Source: JAZDEY01 sp043808325 [NCBI: Candidatus Eiseniibacteriota bacterium]
Lineage (GTDB): Bacteria > Arandabacterota > Arandabacteria > Arandabacterales
Reading direction: 5' to 3'
Assembly: GCA_043808325.1 (NCBI GenBank)
Contig: JAZDEY010000028.1
Span: 32,847-96,846, forward strand
DNA length: 64,000 nucleotides
This document shows, in pieces, positions 52,072 through 62,745 of this stretch (position 1 is its first letter; every line of letters begins with the position of its first letter). The notes below the pieces were generated by a model. The model had not been told where the DNA came from. It searched no databases and saw only the letters and a program-made list of their open reading frames with translations. Position numbers and translations under genes: made by a program.

Positions 52072-52361
52072 GTTGCCGAGTTCCCGCAGGTACCCAATAT
52101 GACAGTATGCTGCCAAGACTGCCATATGGGCATGATCGCGCCGGTCCACGCAGGCTCCTCCAAGAGCATTCCCAGAACTGGCAGAGATTTTAACTCATGT
52201 AAATTCATTGAGATGGGACCGGCTGCGACGATAGGCAGACCCCGCGCGGTGCGCAGGCACGGCTGTTGCAATGCTCTTACTCGTCCCGGGTGTCCGCTGT
52301 GGGTTCCGGGAGTGAAGGACGATCAATTGGAAATCAAGCATTTCAAGGAGGCGAGAGCAAT
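52072..52361 (+). other. Leader region of dnaK
   Basis: In this 290-bp gap I see no CIRCE element and no clear -35/-10 pair. There is an 8-bp palindrome CCATATGG near 52124 and the ribosome site AAGGAGG (52345-52351) before the dnaK ATG. No gene is apparent. Confidence 0.4.
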
Positions 52362-54308
52362 ATGGCGAAAATAATCGGCATTGACTTAGGAACAACCAAC
52401 TCCTGTGTAGCAGTGATGGAGGGTGGAGAACCCGTCGTGATCGCCAATCAGGAAGGCGGACGGACCACTCCATCTGTGGTCGCGTTCACCAAGGGTGGTG
52501 AACGCCTGGTTGGGCTCACTGCCAAACGGCAGGCCATCACCAATCCCAAGAACACGGTCTACTCCATCAAACGATTCATGGGCCGCAAGTTCGGCGAGGT
52601 CCAGCGCGAAATCACCGAGGTGCCTTACCAGGTGGTCCAGGGACCTAACGGTGACGCCAGGGTCAACGCCGGGGGCAAGGAGTATTCACCTCCGGAGATT
52701 TCGGCGCTCATCTTGCAGAAGATGAAGCAGACGGCCGAGGACTATCTTGGCGAGAAAGTGACCGATGCAGTAGTGACCGTCCCCGCCTACTTCAATGACA
52801 GCCAGCGGCAAGCGACCAAGGACGCGGGCCGTATCGCGGGGCTAAACGTGCGCAGAATCATAAACGAGCCTACAGCAGCGTCACTCGCGTACGGCTTGGA
52901 TAAGAAGAAGAACGAGAAAATAGCGGTGTTTGACCTCGGCGGCGGCACGTTCGACATCTCGATTCTTGAGATCGGCGATGGCGTATTTGAGGTCAAGTCC
53001 ACCAACGGCGATACCCACCTGGGCGGCGATGATTTCGACCAGCGCGTGATCGATTGGCTCGCGGATGAATTCAAGAAGGAATACGGCATCGATCTGAGGA
53101 ACGACGCGATGGCACTTCAGCGCCTCAAGGAAGCTGCCGAGCGAGCCAAGTGCGAGCTGTCGACCGCGCTTGAGACCGCGATCAATCTGCCCTTTATCAC
53201 CGCCGATGCCAGCGGGCCCAAGCATCTTACGATGACCTTGACCCGTGCAAAGCTTGAACAGCTAGTCGACGACCTTGTCGGTCGAACGGTCGGGCCGTGT
53301 GAGCAGGCCTTGAAGGATTCCAAGTTTAGCGCTGCCGAGATCGACGAGGTAATACTCGTCGGCGGTCAGACCCGGATGCCCAAAGTGCAGGAGGTAGTCA
53401 AACAGATCTTCGGCAAGGATCCTCACAAGGGAGTCAACCCGGATGAGGTGGTCGCCGTCGGAGCGGCGATTCAGGGAGGGGTCCTGGGTGGTGAAGTGAG
53501 AGATGTTCTGCTGTTGGATGTGACCCCGCTTCGGCTGGGCATCGAGACCAAGGGCGGGATCTTCACCAAACTGATCGACCGGAACACTACTATCCCCACC
53601 AGAAAGTCCGAGATCTTCACGACAGCCGATGACGGCCAGTCCGCGGTCGAGATTCACGTGCTTCAGGGCGAGCGCGAGATGGCGGTGGACAACAAGACCA
53701 TAGGCAGGTTCCATCTGACGGGAATTCCACCTGCGCCCCGAGGGATTCCCCAGATTGAGGTGGCGTTCGACATCGATGCCAACGGCATCGTCAATGTATC
53801 GGCAAAGGATCTGGCGACCGGCAAGGCGCAGTCAATCCGGATTGAAGCCTCCAGCGGGCTGAACGAGCAGGAAATCCAGAAGATGGTCAAAGACGGCGAA
53901 TCTCATCGGGCCGACGACCATCGCCGGAGGGAGGAGGCCGAAGCCAGGAACAAGGCTGACAATCTGGTCTACGAGACCGAGAAGAACCTCAAGGATGTGG
54001 GCGAGAAGATTCCGCCGGACGAGAAGGCCAAGATCGAGGCCGCGATCGGCCGTGTGAAGGAAGCCCTCAAAGGTTCCGACATCGGTGAGATCAAGTCCTC
54101 GACCGACGCCCTGGTGAGCGTATGGAGCAATGTGGCCAAGGTGCTGTATGAGCAGGCTTCTTCCGCCCGGGGTGGAGGGGCCGGCGGTCCCGGAGGGACA
54201 GGCCCCGGCGGCCCGACGGGAGAGCAGGGCGGAGGCCAGGGTAAGAAGGAACGCCCGGGCGGAGACAAAGACGAAGCCGTAGATGCGGATTACGAGGTGG
54301 TTGAATGA
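52362..54308 (+). CDS. dnaK: Chaperone DnaK (Hsp70)
   Basis: ATG 52362 is chosen, 10 bp after AAGGAGG, giving 648 aa ([19 protein letters not shown]). ATPase signatures are complete: [44 protein letters not shown]. The substrate domain has [18 protein letters not shown]. The end is a Gly/Pro-rich linker ([14 protein letters not shown]) and DADYEVVE, a normal EEVD-like tail. GrpE and DnaJ are not adjacent here. The downstream gene is a zinc-ribbon protein. Confidence 0.98.
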   Translation: MAKIIGIDLGTTNSCVAVMEGGEPVVIANQEGGRTTPSVVAFTKGGERLVGLTAKRQAITNPKNTVYSIKRFMGRKFGEVQREITEVPYQVVQGPNGDARVNAGGKEYSPPEISALILQKMKQTAEDYLGEKVTDAVVTVPAYFNDSQRQATKDAGRIAGLNVRRIINEPTAASLAYGLDKKKNEKIAVFDLGGGTFDISILEIGDGVFEVKSTNGDTHLGGDDFDQRVIDWLADEFKKEYGIDLRNDAMALQRLKEAAERAKCELSTALETAINLPFITADASGPKHLTMTLTRAKLEQLVDDLVGRTVGPCEQALKDSKFSAAEIDEVILVGGQTRMPKVQEVVKQIFGKDPHKGVNPDEVVAVGAAIQGGVLGGEVRDVLLLDVTPLRLGIETKGGIFTKLIDRNTTIPTRKSEIFTTADDGQSAVEIHVLQGEREMAVDNKTIGRFHLTGIPPAPRGIPQIEVAFDIDANGIVNVSAKDLATGKAQSIRIEASSGLNEQEIQKMVKDGESHRADDHRRREEAEARNKADNLVYETEKNLKDVGEKIPPDEKAKIEAAIGRVKEALKGSDIGEIKSSTDALVSVWSNVAKVLYEQASSARGGGAGGPGGTGPGGPTGEQGGGQGKKERPGGDKDEAVDADYEVVE

Positions 54309-54330
54309 GGTGCGCTCGAGCGCACCTCAT
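54305..54330 (+). terminator. 26-bp perfect palindrome overlapping the dnaK stop
   Basis: Arms ATGAGGTGCGC and GCGCACCTCAT surround TCGA. The left arm includes the dnaK TGA. There is no T-run. The same arm-TCGA-arm layout ends the groESL region at 16987. Confidence 0.6.
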
Positions 54331-54354
54331 GCCGCTCGATCGTGGAGGGGTGGT

Positions 54355-54696
54355 ATGAACGAATGTCCGACTTGCGGGAGAAGGATCAGGGGCAGTATGT
54401 GTCCTTATTGCGACGAGATTGTTGGGGAGGAATCATCTGAGGCATTAGGCGTGTCGGGTGAGGAGCTTACGGAAGTCTATCATTGCAGGACTCAAACGCA
54501 GGCGGATTACATCACGAGCCTGCTCGAGTCCGAGGGCATACCGAGCTTCCAGTTGCCCCTGGAGGTGCCTGGGGGTGGTGAGCGCCGGTCGGGCAAGAGT
54601 CGGGGGATTTCCATACAGGTCGAAAACGAGGATGCCGAAAGGGCCTCTGACATCATAGAGGCGGCCAAGGACGACCTGGAGGCCGAGGAGGAGTAG
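54355..54696 (+). CDS. Zinc-ribbon plus DUF2007-like protein, 113 aa
   Basis: ATG 54355 is preceded by GGAGGGG, giving MNECPTCGRRIRGSMCPYCDE, a zinc ribbon with CPTC and CPYC. Residues about 40-110 look like the DUF2007 (signal-transducing) fold: LTEVYHCRTQTQADYITSLL, ESEGIPSFQLPLEV and ISIQVENEDAERASDIIEAA. Such proteins often sit beside membrane or chaperone genes, with no assigned role. It follows dnaK with a 46-bp gap that includes the palindrome. Confidence 0.75.
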   Translation: MNECPTCGRRIRGSMCPYCDEIVGEESSEALGVSGEELTEVYHCRTQTQADYITSLLESEGIPSFQLPLEVPGGGERRSGKSRGISIQVENEDAERASDIIEAAKDDLEAEEE

Positions 54697-54742
54697 TGCG
54701 CCTCGCGGAAGCGGGCTTCGCTGAGGCTTGCGGTACCTGCGA

Positions 54743-55240
54743 TCACTTGGTGATATGAATCGGCGGTTCCGGGGGCTGCCGAGTATCCTGGGTCCCGACC
54801 GCACCGGGAGCCATGGGATCGGGTAGCTCTTCTTCGACCGAAGTGCGCGAGAATGTGCGCCCAAGCCTGAAGACAAAGGGCATAACCACAGTTGCCTTGA
54901 CAGGCTGACCCGCCAGGGTCGCCGGAGCAAACACACTTTGCCGGACTGCATCTATCGCTTTTCCGGTCAAGATCGGATGGGGTGATTCAAGAACCTGAAC
55001 CGCGCCAACCTTGCCGTCCTCGAGCACAAGCACCTTGAGCAGCACTTTGCCCTCGGCGCCCATGTCTCTGGCGAAATCAGGATACTCAGGCTTTGGCGCC
55101 GAAACCATTGTGGGAGGCGAGTCATAATTGAGAATATCCCCGACGTCACGGACCAGATCGGCGCTTCCATCCTTGTTGACAGCATGGCCGCAACCCAGGC
55201 AAACCGCCAGAACAACCAGAAGACCAATCCTTGAGGCCAA
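54743..55240 (-). CDS. TonB C-terminal-domain protein, possibly a lipoprotein
   Basis: On the minus strand, TTG at 55240 begins MASRIGLLVVLAVCLGC; the ribosome site is GAGGGGG, 9 bp upstream. C-terminal half (MGAEGKVLLKVLVLEDGKVGAVQVLE; AIDAVRQSVFAPATLAGQPVKA) is the TonB energy-transducer domain. The N-terminus ends in CLGC, a poor lipobox, so it could be a lipoprotein or a membrane anchor. It lacks the long Pro-rich spacer of TonB (165 aa). No ExbB/ExbD is near. It diverges from the Ca-ATPase gene. Confidence 0.8.
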   Translation of the reverse strand: MASRIGLLVVLAVCLGCGHAVNKDGSADLVRDVGDILNYDSPPTMVSAPKPEYPDFARDMGAEGKVLLKVLVLEDGKVGAVQVLESPHPILTGKAIDAVRQSVFAPATLAGQPVKATVVMPFVFRLGRTFSRTSVEEELPDPMAPGAVGTQDTRQPPEPPIHITK

Positions 55241-55418
55241 TCCGCATCACCCCCTCTTCATCACTCTAAGGGGATCAAGGCCCTTACGAGTAGGATCGCA
55301 AGATGTCGCAGCACAAAGCCTACTGCGGTCACCTCAACTCGTCAAGTGAATAAGAGCTCCGTCCGGGCGCCGATTTTGTATTGCCCTCGACCGATCACTC
55401 TGGCAAGATACCGATGCG

Positions 55419-58124
55419 ATGCTACATAGAGACTTCTACAGCATAGCCGCGGAGGAGGCGATAAGCCTTCTTCGCAGCAGCTCCAAGACCGGCCTCAGCG
55501 GTACGGACGTGAGGGAGCGCCTGTCCGAGGTCGGCCCGAACCAGCTCCGTGAAAGGCAAGGCCCCAGGCCGCTGGGCATCTTCCTCTCGCAATTCCGGAA
55601 TTTCATCATCTGGGTCCTGGTGGGCGCGGCTCTGGTCTCCGGCTTCCTCCAGGAATGGGTCGATGCGCTGGCGATCCTCGCGATCGTAATACTGAACTCC
55701 ATCCTGGGTTTCATTCAAGAGTACCGCGCGGAGAAGTCGCTCGTGGCGCTGAAGAAGCTCTCCAGCCCCACCTCAAAGGTGATCCGTGACGGGGAACACA
55801 AGGTGATCCCATCGTCGGAATTGGTTCCAGGTGACCTAGTGGAACTCGAGGCCGGCGACAGCGTCTCTGCGGACGGCCGTCTGATCTGGATCACCGCAAA
55901 CTTCAGCGTGATGGAAGCCAGCCTCACCGGCGAGTCTACGCCGGTCGCGAAAACCGTCCACGCCCTCCACGAGAAGGAGGTGCCGCTGGCGGATCGCGCC
56001 AACATGGTCTACGCGGGGACCTCGGTCGCATCGGGCAAGGCAAAGGCCCTGGTAGTTGATACCGGAATGCAGACCGAGCTGGGCAAAATAGCGGGTATGG
56101 TGCAGGAGATCAGCCGCGAGACCACTCCGCTCCAGAAGCGACTGGAGAGGTTCGGCAGGTGGATCGTCTATTTGTGTTTTGTGCTTGTCGGCATGGTTTT
56201 CCTTCTGGAATGGCTGAGAGGCGGAAAAATCGTCGATGTATTCCTGACCTCGGTAAGTCTGGCCGTGGCGGCAATACCGGAAGGATTGCCGGCGGTGGTC
56301 ACCATCGCGCTGGCCTTGGGCGTTCACCGCATGGTCAAACGGCATGCGCTGATCAGGAAGCTGCCCTCGGTCGAGACTCTGGGGTGCACAACCGTGATTT
56401 GTTCGGACAAGACCGGGACTCTGACCAAGAACGAGATGACGGTGCAGAGGGTCTTTGCGGGTGGCAGGCTCTTCGGCGTCACCGGAGTCGGTTATGCGCC
56501 CAAGGGTGAGTTCCTGCTCGCCGAGAGTTCGGTAAGCCCCGCCGATTACGCTGACTTGCAGAGTCTCTTGCGCTGCGCCGTGCTTTGCAACGGGGCGCAA
56601 TTGGTCGCGGACGCCGGTGTCTATCGGATCGTGGGCGATCCTACCGAGGGATCTCTGCTTGCCGTTGCCGGCAAAGCCGGCCTCCTGAAGGAGCAACTGG
56701 AACAGGACTACCCCTTCCTCGATGAAATCCCCTTTGATTCCGAGCGCAAGAAGATGACGATCATTAGAGGGCACGCCGGAGGGACCATTGCATTTGTCAA
56801 AGGCGCGCCGGACATACTCCTGGGCGATTGCTCCACCCTCGAACGGAACGGCGTTGCCGCAGGCCTCGCCGACGAGGACCGAGCTGCGTTCCAGGCGGTC
56901 AACAACGATCTGGCCTCCCAGGCGATGCGGGTGCTGGCTTTGGCGTGCCGGACGCTGGACGAAGGCTACGAGAAACGGGACCTGGAAGAGCTTGAAAGGG
57001 ATCTCACGTTTCTGGGCCTCGTGGCGATGATCGACCCACCTCGCGAGGAAGTCAGGACGGCGATTCAGGAATGCAATTCGGCCGGCATAAGAACCGTGAT
57101 GATAACCGGCGACCACAAGAACACGGCGGTTGCCATAGCCCGGGAGCTGGGGTTCTACGGCGACGGCTCTCAAGCCTTGAGCGGCGAGGATCTTGATCGC
57201 TTGAGCGATCACGAGCTCGGGGAGGCGGTCAGGAAGACCTCGGTCTATGCGAGAGTCTCCCCGGAGCATAAGCTGCGGGTGGTCCGGGCCTGGCGCGGGC
57301 AAGGCGAGATCGTTGCCATGACCGGAGACGGCGTCAATGATGCCCCCGCGGTCAAAGAGGCCGACATCGGTGTTGCGATGGGTATCACTGGCACCGATGT
57401 CACCAAAGAAGTGTCGGACATGGTCGTCACGGACGACAACTTCGCTTCGATAGTCTCCGCGGTTGAGGAAGGACGCGGCATCTACGATAACATAAAGAAA
57501 TTCATACACTACTTGCTTTCCTGTAACGCCGGGGAGGTCTTGGTGATGTTCGTCTCTTCGCTTATGGGGTTGCCGGTGCCGCTCTTGCCGATACATATCC
57601 TGTGGGTCAATCTGGTGACCGACGGCCTGCCGGCACTCGCCCTGGGCGTGGACCCGGTTGACCCCAAGATCATGAAGCGGCCTCCCCGTAGTCCCAAGGA
57701 AGCGGTGGTCACGAGGCAGAGCGCGCTGCTAATCCTGGCCCAGGGTTCCTTCATTGCCTTCTGTTGCTTGCTTGCCTTTGTTCTTGTCCTGTTTGTGGAG
57801 CGTGGAGGGCTGGAACGCGCGAGGACGGCGGCGTTCATAGTGCTTTCCACCAGCCAGCTGGTTCATTCCTTCAATTGCCGGAGCATGACCGACTCTCTCT
57901 TCAAGATAGGTGTGTTCTCAAATGGGAAGCTTGTTCTTGCGGTCTTTGTCTCATTCCTCTTGCAGATCGCGGCAGTGTATGTTCCGTTTCTGCGGACCGT
58001 ATTCAGGACCCAGACTCTGGGGCTCCTGGACTGGGTGGTCGTCATCGGGATTTCATCGCTTCCCTTGTGGGCGATGGAACTCTGGAAGCTGACCGTGCGC
58101 ATGAGGCAGCGCAGAAGTGTTTGA
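55419..58124 (+). CDS. P-type calcium-transporting ATPase (P2A/SERCA type)
   Basis: The 901-aa product has LTGES, the phosphorylated Asp in [31 protein letters not shown], and the SERCA calcium residues: [15 protein letters not shown] in helix 4, CNAGEV in helix 5 and [13 protein letters not shown] in helix 6. It should pump Ca2+ out of the cytoplasm. ATG 55419 has no clear ribosome site. The gene is monocistronic, with tRNA-Leu on the opposite strand 10 bp downstream. Confidence 0.93.
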   Translation: MLHRDFYSIAAEEAISLLRSSSKTGLSGTDVRERLSEVGPNQLRERQGPRPLGIFLSQFRNFIIWVLVGAALVSGFLQEWVDALAILAIVILNSILGFIQEYRAEKSLVALKKLSSPTSKVIRDGEHKVIPSSELVPGDLVELEAGDSVSADGRLIWITANFSVMEASLTGESTPVAKTVHALHEKEVPLADRANMVYAGTSVASGKAKALVVDTGMQTELGKIAGMVQEISRETTPLQKRLERFGRWIVYLCFVLVGMVFLLEWLRGGKIVDVFLTSVSLAVAAIPEGLPAVVTIALALGVHRMVKRHALIRKLPSVETLGCTTVICSDKTGTLTKNEMTVQRVFAGGRLFGVTGVGYAPKGEFLLAESSVSPADYADLQSLLRCAVLCNGAQLVADAGVYRIVGDPTEGSLLAVAGKAGLLKEQLEQDYPFLDEIPFDSERKKMTIIRGHAGGTIAFVKGAPDILLGDCSTLERNGVAAGLADEDRAAFQAVNNDLASQAMRVLALACRTLDEGYEKRDLEELERDLTFLGLVAMIDPPREEVRTAIQECNSAGIRTVMITGDHKNTAVAIARELGFYGDGSQALSGEDLDRLSDHELGEAVRKTSVYARVSPEHKLRVVRAWRGQGEIVAMTGDGVNDAPAVKEADIGVAMGITGTDVTKEVSDMVVTDDNFASIVSAVEEGRGIYDNIKKFIHYLLSCNAGEVLVMFVSSLMGLPVPLLPIHILWVNLVTDGLPALALGVDPVDPKIMKRPPRSPKEAVVTRQSALLILAQGSFIAFCCLLAFVLVLFVERGGLERARTAAFIVLSTSQLVHSFNCRSMTDSLFKIGVFSNGKLVLAVFVSFLLQIAAVYVPFLRTVFRTQTLGLLDWVVVIGISSLPLWAMELWKLTVRMRQRRSV

Positions 58125-58134
58125 CGATCGAGTC

Positions 58135-58221
58135 TGGTGCCGAAGAGGGGAGTCGAACCCCTACGAGGATACCCTCACTGCGCCCTGAACGCAGCGCGTC
58201 TGCCAGTTCCGCCACTTCGGC
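58135..58221 (-). tRNA. tRNA-Leu (CAG anticodon)
   Basis: On the minus strand, acceptor GCCGAAG pairs with CTTCGGC; the anticodon loop TTCAGGG gives CAG. A class II variable arm (GAGGGTATCCTCGT) and CCA are encoded. It is convergent with the Ca-ATPase gene. Confidence 0.96.
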
Positions 58222-58374
58222 AACCCGGCATTCATTTCTGTTGCTAATCCTATTTCAAACTGGCATCATTGTCAACCACCAAAGACGCCGGGGAGTATTA
58301 CGAGTACCTGTCTCGGCGGCGCCGGTATTGCGTAAGCACGCATGTCGAGAGTGCCATTGGAGGTAGCATTTGAG

Positions 58375-59229
58375 ATGGTGGACTTCCATGCCCACTGTGA
58401 GTATTCGATCGATGCCCGGGGTACGATCGACCAGTACGCAGCATCGGCCCTGAGGTCGGGGCTCTCCCATATCTGCTTCACGACTCACTGCGATCTTGAT
58501 CCGGCCAGGCTGGAACACGACGGCAAAATCAACCTGAAGGGGACGATTGTTGACGTAACGGGCGACTGGCTGGAGTCATATATGGAGGAGGTCGCCGCCG
58601 CAGCCGCCGCTTGTGAGGCTCGAGGCCTCAAGGTGCTCTGCGGTCTTGAAATAGGCTATGCGCCGGGAATCGAATCTTTGATAGAGAAACTGATCAAGGC
58701 TCATCGGTTTGATTACATTCTAGGCGGGATCCACGTCCTTGATGGGATAGACATCGTCTCTCCGCGCGAAAGCGGCAGGTATTTTGGGGCCAGGACTCCG
58801 GCCGAGGTGTGCGAGGAGTACTTCGGGTGCCTGGCCGGCGCGGTAGCGTCGGGGCTCTTCGACGCGATTGCCCACATCGATATCTATAAGCGTTGCGGGC
58901 TGGAGTTACTCGGAGACGGCCTGAATCAGGCCCACATTGGCCTGATTGAACCGGTGCTCGAGGAGATGGCGCGCCGCGGTCTATGCCTGGAGGTCAATAG
59001 CGGTGGTCTCAGGAAGGGTCTGGAGTATCCATACCCGAGCCCGGATATTCTCCGCGCGGCCAGAGAGGCGGGGGTCAGAAGTCTCACGGTGGGGTCGGAT
59101 TGTCATCGCCCCGAGGATGTCGGCCAGGGTCTCGACAGGTGCCTGGCGCTCGCCCTCGAGGCGGGCTTTGACCGAATCACCGTTTTTGAAGCGAGAAGGC
59201 GCCAGACGATCCCGATCGGGGAGATTTGA
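58375..59229 (+). CDS. PHP-domain phosphatase, histidinol-phosphatase (HisJ/HisK) family
   Basis: ATG 58375 follows GGAGGT by 9 bp and gives 284 aa. Metal ligands of the PHP fold are visible: DFHAHCEYSIDARG, FTTHCDLDPARLE, CGLEIGYAPG, ILGGIHVLDG, AHIDIYKR and VGSDCHRPEDVGQG. The family includes histidinol-phosphate phosphatase and other hydrolases of phosphates; no his genes are near, so the substrate is unproved. An upstream in-frame ATG at 58342 is less likely. Confidence 0.85.
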   Translation: MVDFHAHCEYSIDARGTIDQYAASALRSGLSHICFTTHCDLDPARLEHDGKINLKGTIVDVTGDWLESYMEEVAAAAAACEARGLKVLCGLEIGYAPGIESLIEKLIKAHRFDYILGGIHVLDGIDIVSPRESGRYFGARTPAEVCEEYFGCLAGAVASGLFDAIAHIDIYKRCGLELLGDGLNQAHIGLIEPVLEEMARRGLCLEVNSGGLRKGLEYPYPSPDILRAAREAGVRSLTVGSDCHRPEDVGQGLDRCLALALEAGFDRITVFEARRRQTIPIGEI

Positions 59230-59281
59230 GAAATGTTGCGGGCGGTAAGCGGTGTGCGAGCCAGTTTCAGGGAGAGCTACT

Positions 59282-59758
59282 ATGCCCGGTCCTAAGAAGC
59301 CCGAAAGCCCTGAGAAGAATGTGTGTATCAACCGCAGGGCCCGGTACGACTATTTCATTATGACGAGCTTTGAAGCGGGCATCGCGCTGGCCGGGTGCGA
59401 AGTCAAATCGGTGCGACAAGGCAAGGTCAATCTTCAGGATGCCTATGCGGCGATCGAAGACGGCCAGGCGTATGTCCACAATGTCCACATCACGCCCTAC
59501 GATAAGAGCTCGCACTTTGTACCCGATCCCAAGCGGACCCGGAAGCTCCTGCTCCACAAGTCTGAGATCAAGCGCCTGATGGGCAGGGTCTCCGAAAAAG
59601 GACTCACGCTTATTCCCTTAAGGGTGTATTTTGTTAGAGGCAGAGTCAAGCTGGAGATCGCGCTGGCCCGTGGCAAGGTGAAGTGGGACAAGCGCGAGGA
59701 AATCGCTCGGCGCGATGCCGAGATGGAAATGAGACGGGAGTCATCCGGGAAGCAATGA
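59282..59758 (+). CDS. smpB: SsrA-binding protein SmpB
   Basis: ATG 59282 gives 158 aa; AGGGAGAGC precedes it. Features are typical: NRRARYDYFIMTSFEAGIAL, GCEVKSVRQGKVNLQDAYA, DPKRTRKLLLHKSEIKRL and the basic tail (VKWDKREEIARRDAEMEMR) that enters the ribosome mRNA channel. It works with tmRNA to rescue stalled ribosomes. The ssrA gene is not in the window. Confidence 0.97.
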   Translation: MPGPKKPESPEKNVCINRRARYDYFIMTSFEAGIALAGCEVKSVRQGKVNLQDAYAAIEDGQAYVHNVHITPYDKSSHFVPDPKRTRKLLLHKSEIKRLMGRVSEKGLTLIPLRVYFVRGRVKLEIALARGKVKWDKREEIARRDAEMEMRRESSGKQ

Positions 59759-59829
59759 CGCCGGAGGCGGTCGACACTCATCGCCGGCCGGCCCGGTGAC
59801 GATCTATTATCGGGGGATTGACCGTACAT

Positions 59830-61332
59830 ATGAAACCTCTGTTTGCGCTTCTGAACTTGATTCTGGCCTCAAGCCTCGTGGTGTCGATCACACCACGCAT
59901 GTGTCGCGCTCAGACGGTTGTCGTATATTCGGACGGCAGGCCCTCGGAGGGAATATCGATTGTCGAACGGGACGGCAAGCCGTACATCACGGCCTCTCAA
60001 GTGGCCCGCCTGCTTAGTCTGGAGAGGTCGGTCGATCTTGCGAACGACAAGGTGACGCTCAAGTCCAAGGATCACTATGTTGAGATCATCATAGGCGGTA
60101 CGGTCTGGGTCAGTGATGGGGCAACCGTCAAGGTCGGTGAGCCCGCCTTCAAGGAGGGCGACGAAGTATATGTGAACCTGGTCGTGGCCGACGCGATTCT
60201 GGCCGGGACTTTCGGAAAGAGCCTCAAGTGGGACGCCACCCGCAAGCGTCTGCTGGTGGGCCTACCGGCGCCCAACATAATTGACATAGAGGTCCATAGC
60301 GAGCCCCAGCAGGTCACCGCCACAATTAAGACGATTGGTGCCTTGAGGTACGAGCTCCTGCCGGTCGCCGAGAACAAGCTGGAACTCTTGGTAAAGGGTG
60401 GAGTCTTCTCAAAACGCCTGGGTTTCGTGGCCGAGGGGGGACTGGTTGAGCGGATCGAGGCCGGCCAGGAAGCCGAGGGAGCAAGGATCGTCGTCACTTT
60501 GGCAGGCACCAATCCTTCATACAGGGTCTTTCCTCAGTGGGGCCCCGACGGCATTATCGTAAAGGTGTGGACCCCCGTTTTGACTGAGATCCCAGAACCG
60601 GAATTCAGACCTCCGAAGAGGCTTGCCTGGCAGGAACGCTTCTCGGCTGAGAGGGCCGGACTGAATCTGGTGGTTCTTGATCCGGGGCATGGGGGTGAGA
60701 ATCGGGGAAGCCTTGGCGCGACCGGCTATCTCGAGAAGCAGTTCAACCTGGAACTGGCGCGAAAGCTGAGGCAATCTCTCGAGAGTAAAGGGATTCAAGT
60801 GATCATGACCCGCAACGATGATATATCGGTGCCGCTTGAGACCAGAACCGAGGTCGCGAATTCGGTGGGCGCCGACCTCTTCATAAGCATTCACGCCAAC
60901 GGCTTCGCCTCGAGCGCCGCAAAGGGCTTCGAGGTCTACTTCCTCTCGCCGGCCTTAGATGACGATGCGAGATTTGTTGCCGCAACCGAAAACTCGGGCA
61001 TTGAGCCGGCCTCGATTCTTTCGGATGGCGGCGATGAGGTGGCCTTCATACTCTGGGATACCGCTCAGGCCGAATTCGTCGCTGAGAGCTCTTACCTTGC
61101 CCAGCTTGTGGACGAAGAGATTGCCAAGGTGGTTACGATTCCCAACAGAGGCGTGAAGCAGGCAAGCTTCTTCGTCTTGAAGGGGGCGTATCTGCCGGGA
61201 ATAATGGTTGAGACGGCCTTCATCACCAACCCCCAGGAGGAAGTCCTGCTCAGGGACGGCGCGTTTCAGGACAAGATTGTGGGGGCCATCATGGCTGCGA
61301 TCTCCAGATTCAAAGAGGACTACAATCGATGA
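59830..61332 (+). CDS. N-acetylmuramoyl-L-alanine amidase with N-terminal copper-amine-oxidase-like/AMIN region
   Basis: I take ATG 59830 (MKPLFALLNLILASSLVVS signal peptide, about 500 aa); TTG 59818 is an alternative. Residues about 30-140 resemble the copper-amine-oxidase N-terminal fold (GISIVERDGKPYITASQVARLL), followed by an AMIN-like segment (IIDIEVHSEPQQVTATIKT). The C-terminal amidase_3 domain has VVLDPGHGGENRGSLG, LARKLRQSLESKG, VIMTRNDD, ISIHANGFAS and MVETAFITNPQEE, with zinc ligands His and Glu. It cleaves peptidoglycan peptide stems in the periplasm. It overlaps the GerMN gene by 4 bp. Confidence 0.92.
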   Translation: MKPLFALLNLILASSLVVSITPRMCRAQTVVVYSDGRPSEGISIVERDGKPYITASQVARLLSLERSVDLANDKVTLKSKDHYVEIIIGGTVWVSDGATVKVGEPAFKEGDEVYVNLVVADAILAGTFGKSLKWDATRKRLLVGLPAPNIIDIEVHSEPQQVTATIKTIGALRYELLPVAENKLELLVKGGVFSKRLGFVAEGGLVERIEAGQEAEGARIVVTLAGTNPSYRVFPQWGPDGIIVKVWTPVLTEIPEPEFRPPKRLAWQERFSAERAGLNLVVLDPGHGGENRGSLGATGYLEKQFNLELARKLRQSLESKGIQVIMTRNDDISVPLETRTEVANSVGADLFISIHANGFASSAAKGFEVYFLSPALDDDARFVAATENSGIEPASILSDGGDEVAFILWDTAQAEFVAESSYLAQLVDEEIAKVVTIPNRGVKQASFFVLKGAYLPGIMVETAFITNPQEEVLLRDGAFQDKIVGAIMAAISRFKEDYNR

Positions 61333-61856
61333 GAAAAATCATATTCGTCTGCGTAGTTATTGCTCTGGTGGCGGTTGTGATCTGGCTCGTGCGCGGGGAG
61401 CTCAAGAAGCCCTTGGGAGGCGGGGAGGCCGCCAAACCCGAGAACCTGAAAACCGTGACTCTCTACTTCGCTTCCAAAGACGCTGCATCTCTGGTGCCCG
61501 AGTACCGGGACGTCAAGGCATCGGACACGGTGCTGGATGACCTGCGCCGGACGGTCGAAACCTTGATAAGCGGGCCGACCGGAGATATGGTCGGGCTCTT
61601 TCCTCCGGGGGTTACGGTGCGCGGGGTCTTTATCGACGATAAGACAGCCTACATAGACTTCTCCAGACAGCTGACGGATGACTTCTCGGGCGGAAGCGCC
61701 GGCGAGTACCTGCTTGTTGCGTCTATTGTACAGACGGTATGTGCCAATTTTCCCGAGATCAGCGCGGTCGGCATACTGGTCAATGGGGAGGAAGTGGACA
61801 CCATCGGAGGCCATATGGATATTTCGCGGCCGCTTCATCCCAAGGACTGGAGGTAA
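61329..61856 (+). CDS. GerMN-domain membrane-anchored protein
   Basis: The 175-aa protein has one N-terminal helix (KIIFVCVVIALVAVVIWLV), then a GerMN domain (TVTLYFASKDAASLVPEYRD; ISGPTGDMVGLFPPGVTVRGV; YIDFSRQLTDDFSGGS; NFPEISAVGILVNGEEV). GerMN is common in spore and cell-wall proteins and pairs with amidases. Its start overlaps the amidase stop (ATGA), supporting a cell-wall role. Whether the domain binds a ligand is unknown. murI follows 2 bp after. Confidence 0.88.
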   Translation: MRKIIFVCVVIALVAVVIWLVRGELKKPLGGGEAAKPENLKTVTLYFASKDAASLVPEYRDVKASDTVLDDLRRTVETLISGPTGDMVGLFPPGVTVRGVFIDDKTAYIDFSRQLTDDFSGGSAGEYLLVASIVQTVCANFPEISAVGILVNGEEVDTIGGHMDISRPLHPKDWR

Positions 61857-61858
61857 CG

Positions 61859-62692
61859 ATGCTCAGTGAGAAACGGCCGATCGGGATGTTCGATTCCGGC
61901 ATAGGAGGGTTGACGGTCCTCAAGGCAATAATGGACCGAATGCCGAACGAGAACATGGTGTATTTCGGTGACACTGCCAGGCTTCCCTACGGCAGCAAGT
62001 CCAGCGAGACCATCACCAGGTTCTCCGAGGAAATCACCAATTTCCTGCTGACCAAGAATCCCAAGATGATCGTGGTGGCATGCAATACCGCGAGCGCTTA
62101 TTCGCTGCCCAGGATCGAGAGCATGGTCAAGATACCCGTGGTCGGTGTGATCGAGCCGGGCGCCAATGCTGCGATCCGCGTCACGCGTAACAGGAAGATC
62201 GGCGTAATTGGAACCAGAGCGACCGTGCAGAGCGGCGCATACCTCGATGCGATTCAGTCCAAGGATTCGAGCGTCAAGGTTTTTCAGAAGGCCTGCCCGC
62301 TCCTTGTTCCGCTCGTGGAGGAAGGCTGGATCGATCATGAGGTCACCCACATGGTTGCCAAGGAATACCTGGAGCACATCGTGGACTGCGGTGTGGACAC
62401 GGTGATCTTAGGATGCACCCACTATCCCTTGATCAAAGGGGTTCTGGCGGACGTCGTGGGCCACAGGGTGATCCTGGTGGATTCGGCCGAGGAGACCGCC
62501 AGCGCGGTCGAAGAAGTGCTTGCTGCCAACGGTATCGCGGCGTCTTCCCCGGTCGGGGCCCGCTGCGAGCTCTATGTGAGCGATATGCACCTTAACCTGC
62601 GGCTGCAGATCGAGCGATTCCTGGGGTTCGAGGTTCCCAGGATCCGGGTGGTCAACTCCGAATTTCAGGAGGTCGAGCTGCAGGGCATCTGA
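61859..62692 (+). CDS. murI: Glutamate racemase
   Basis: ATG 61859 (MLSEKRPIGMFDSGIGGLTV) follows GGAGGTAAC and gives 277 aa. The two catalytic cysteines are in VVACNTASA and ILGCTHYPL, with DTARLPYG and GVIEPGANAA as flanking motifs. It provides D-glutamate for peptidoglycan. Together with the amidase and GerMN genes it forms a cell-wall group. Confidence 0.97.
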   Translation: MLSEKRPIGMFDSGIGGLTVLKAIMDRMPNENMVYFGDTARLPYGSKSSETITRFSEEITNFLLTKNPKMIVVACNTASAYSLPRIESMVKIPVVGVIEPGANAAIRVTRNRKIGVIGTRATVQSGAYLDAIQSKDSSVKVFQKACPLLVPLVEEGWIDHEVTHMVAKEYLEHIVDCGVDTVILGCTHYPLIKGVLADVVGHRVILVDSAEETASAVEEVLAANGIAASSPVGARCELYVSDMHLNLRLQIERFLGFEVPRIRVVNSEFQEVELQGI

Positions 62693-62745
62693 GAACGGAG
62701 AGATTCAACGCATGGCCGCCGGGGCCGTGGCGCGGGGGATGTCGA

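Noticed and set aside
52099-52374. 91-codon frame upstream of dnaK
   Set aside because: No ribosome site and no family; it overlaps the dnaK start.
55836-57596. 586-codon frame on the minus strand
   Set aside because: It is the antisense of the Ca-ATPase gene; the plus-strand frame has all catalytic motifs.
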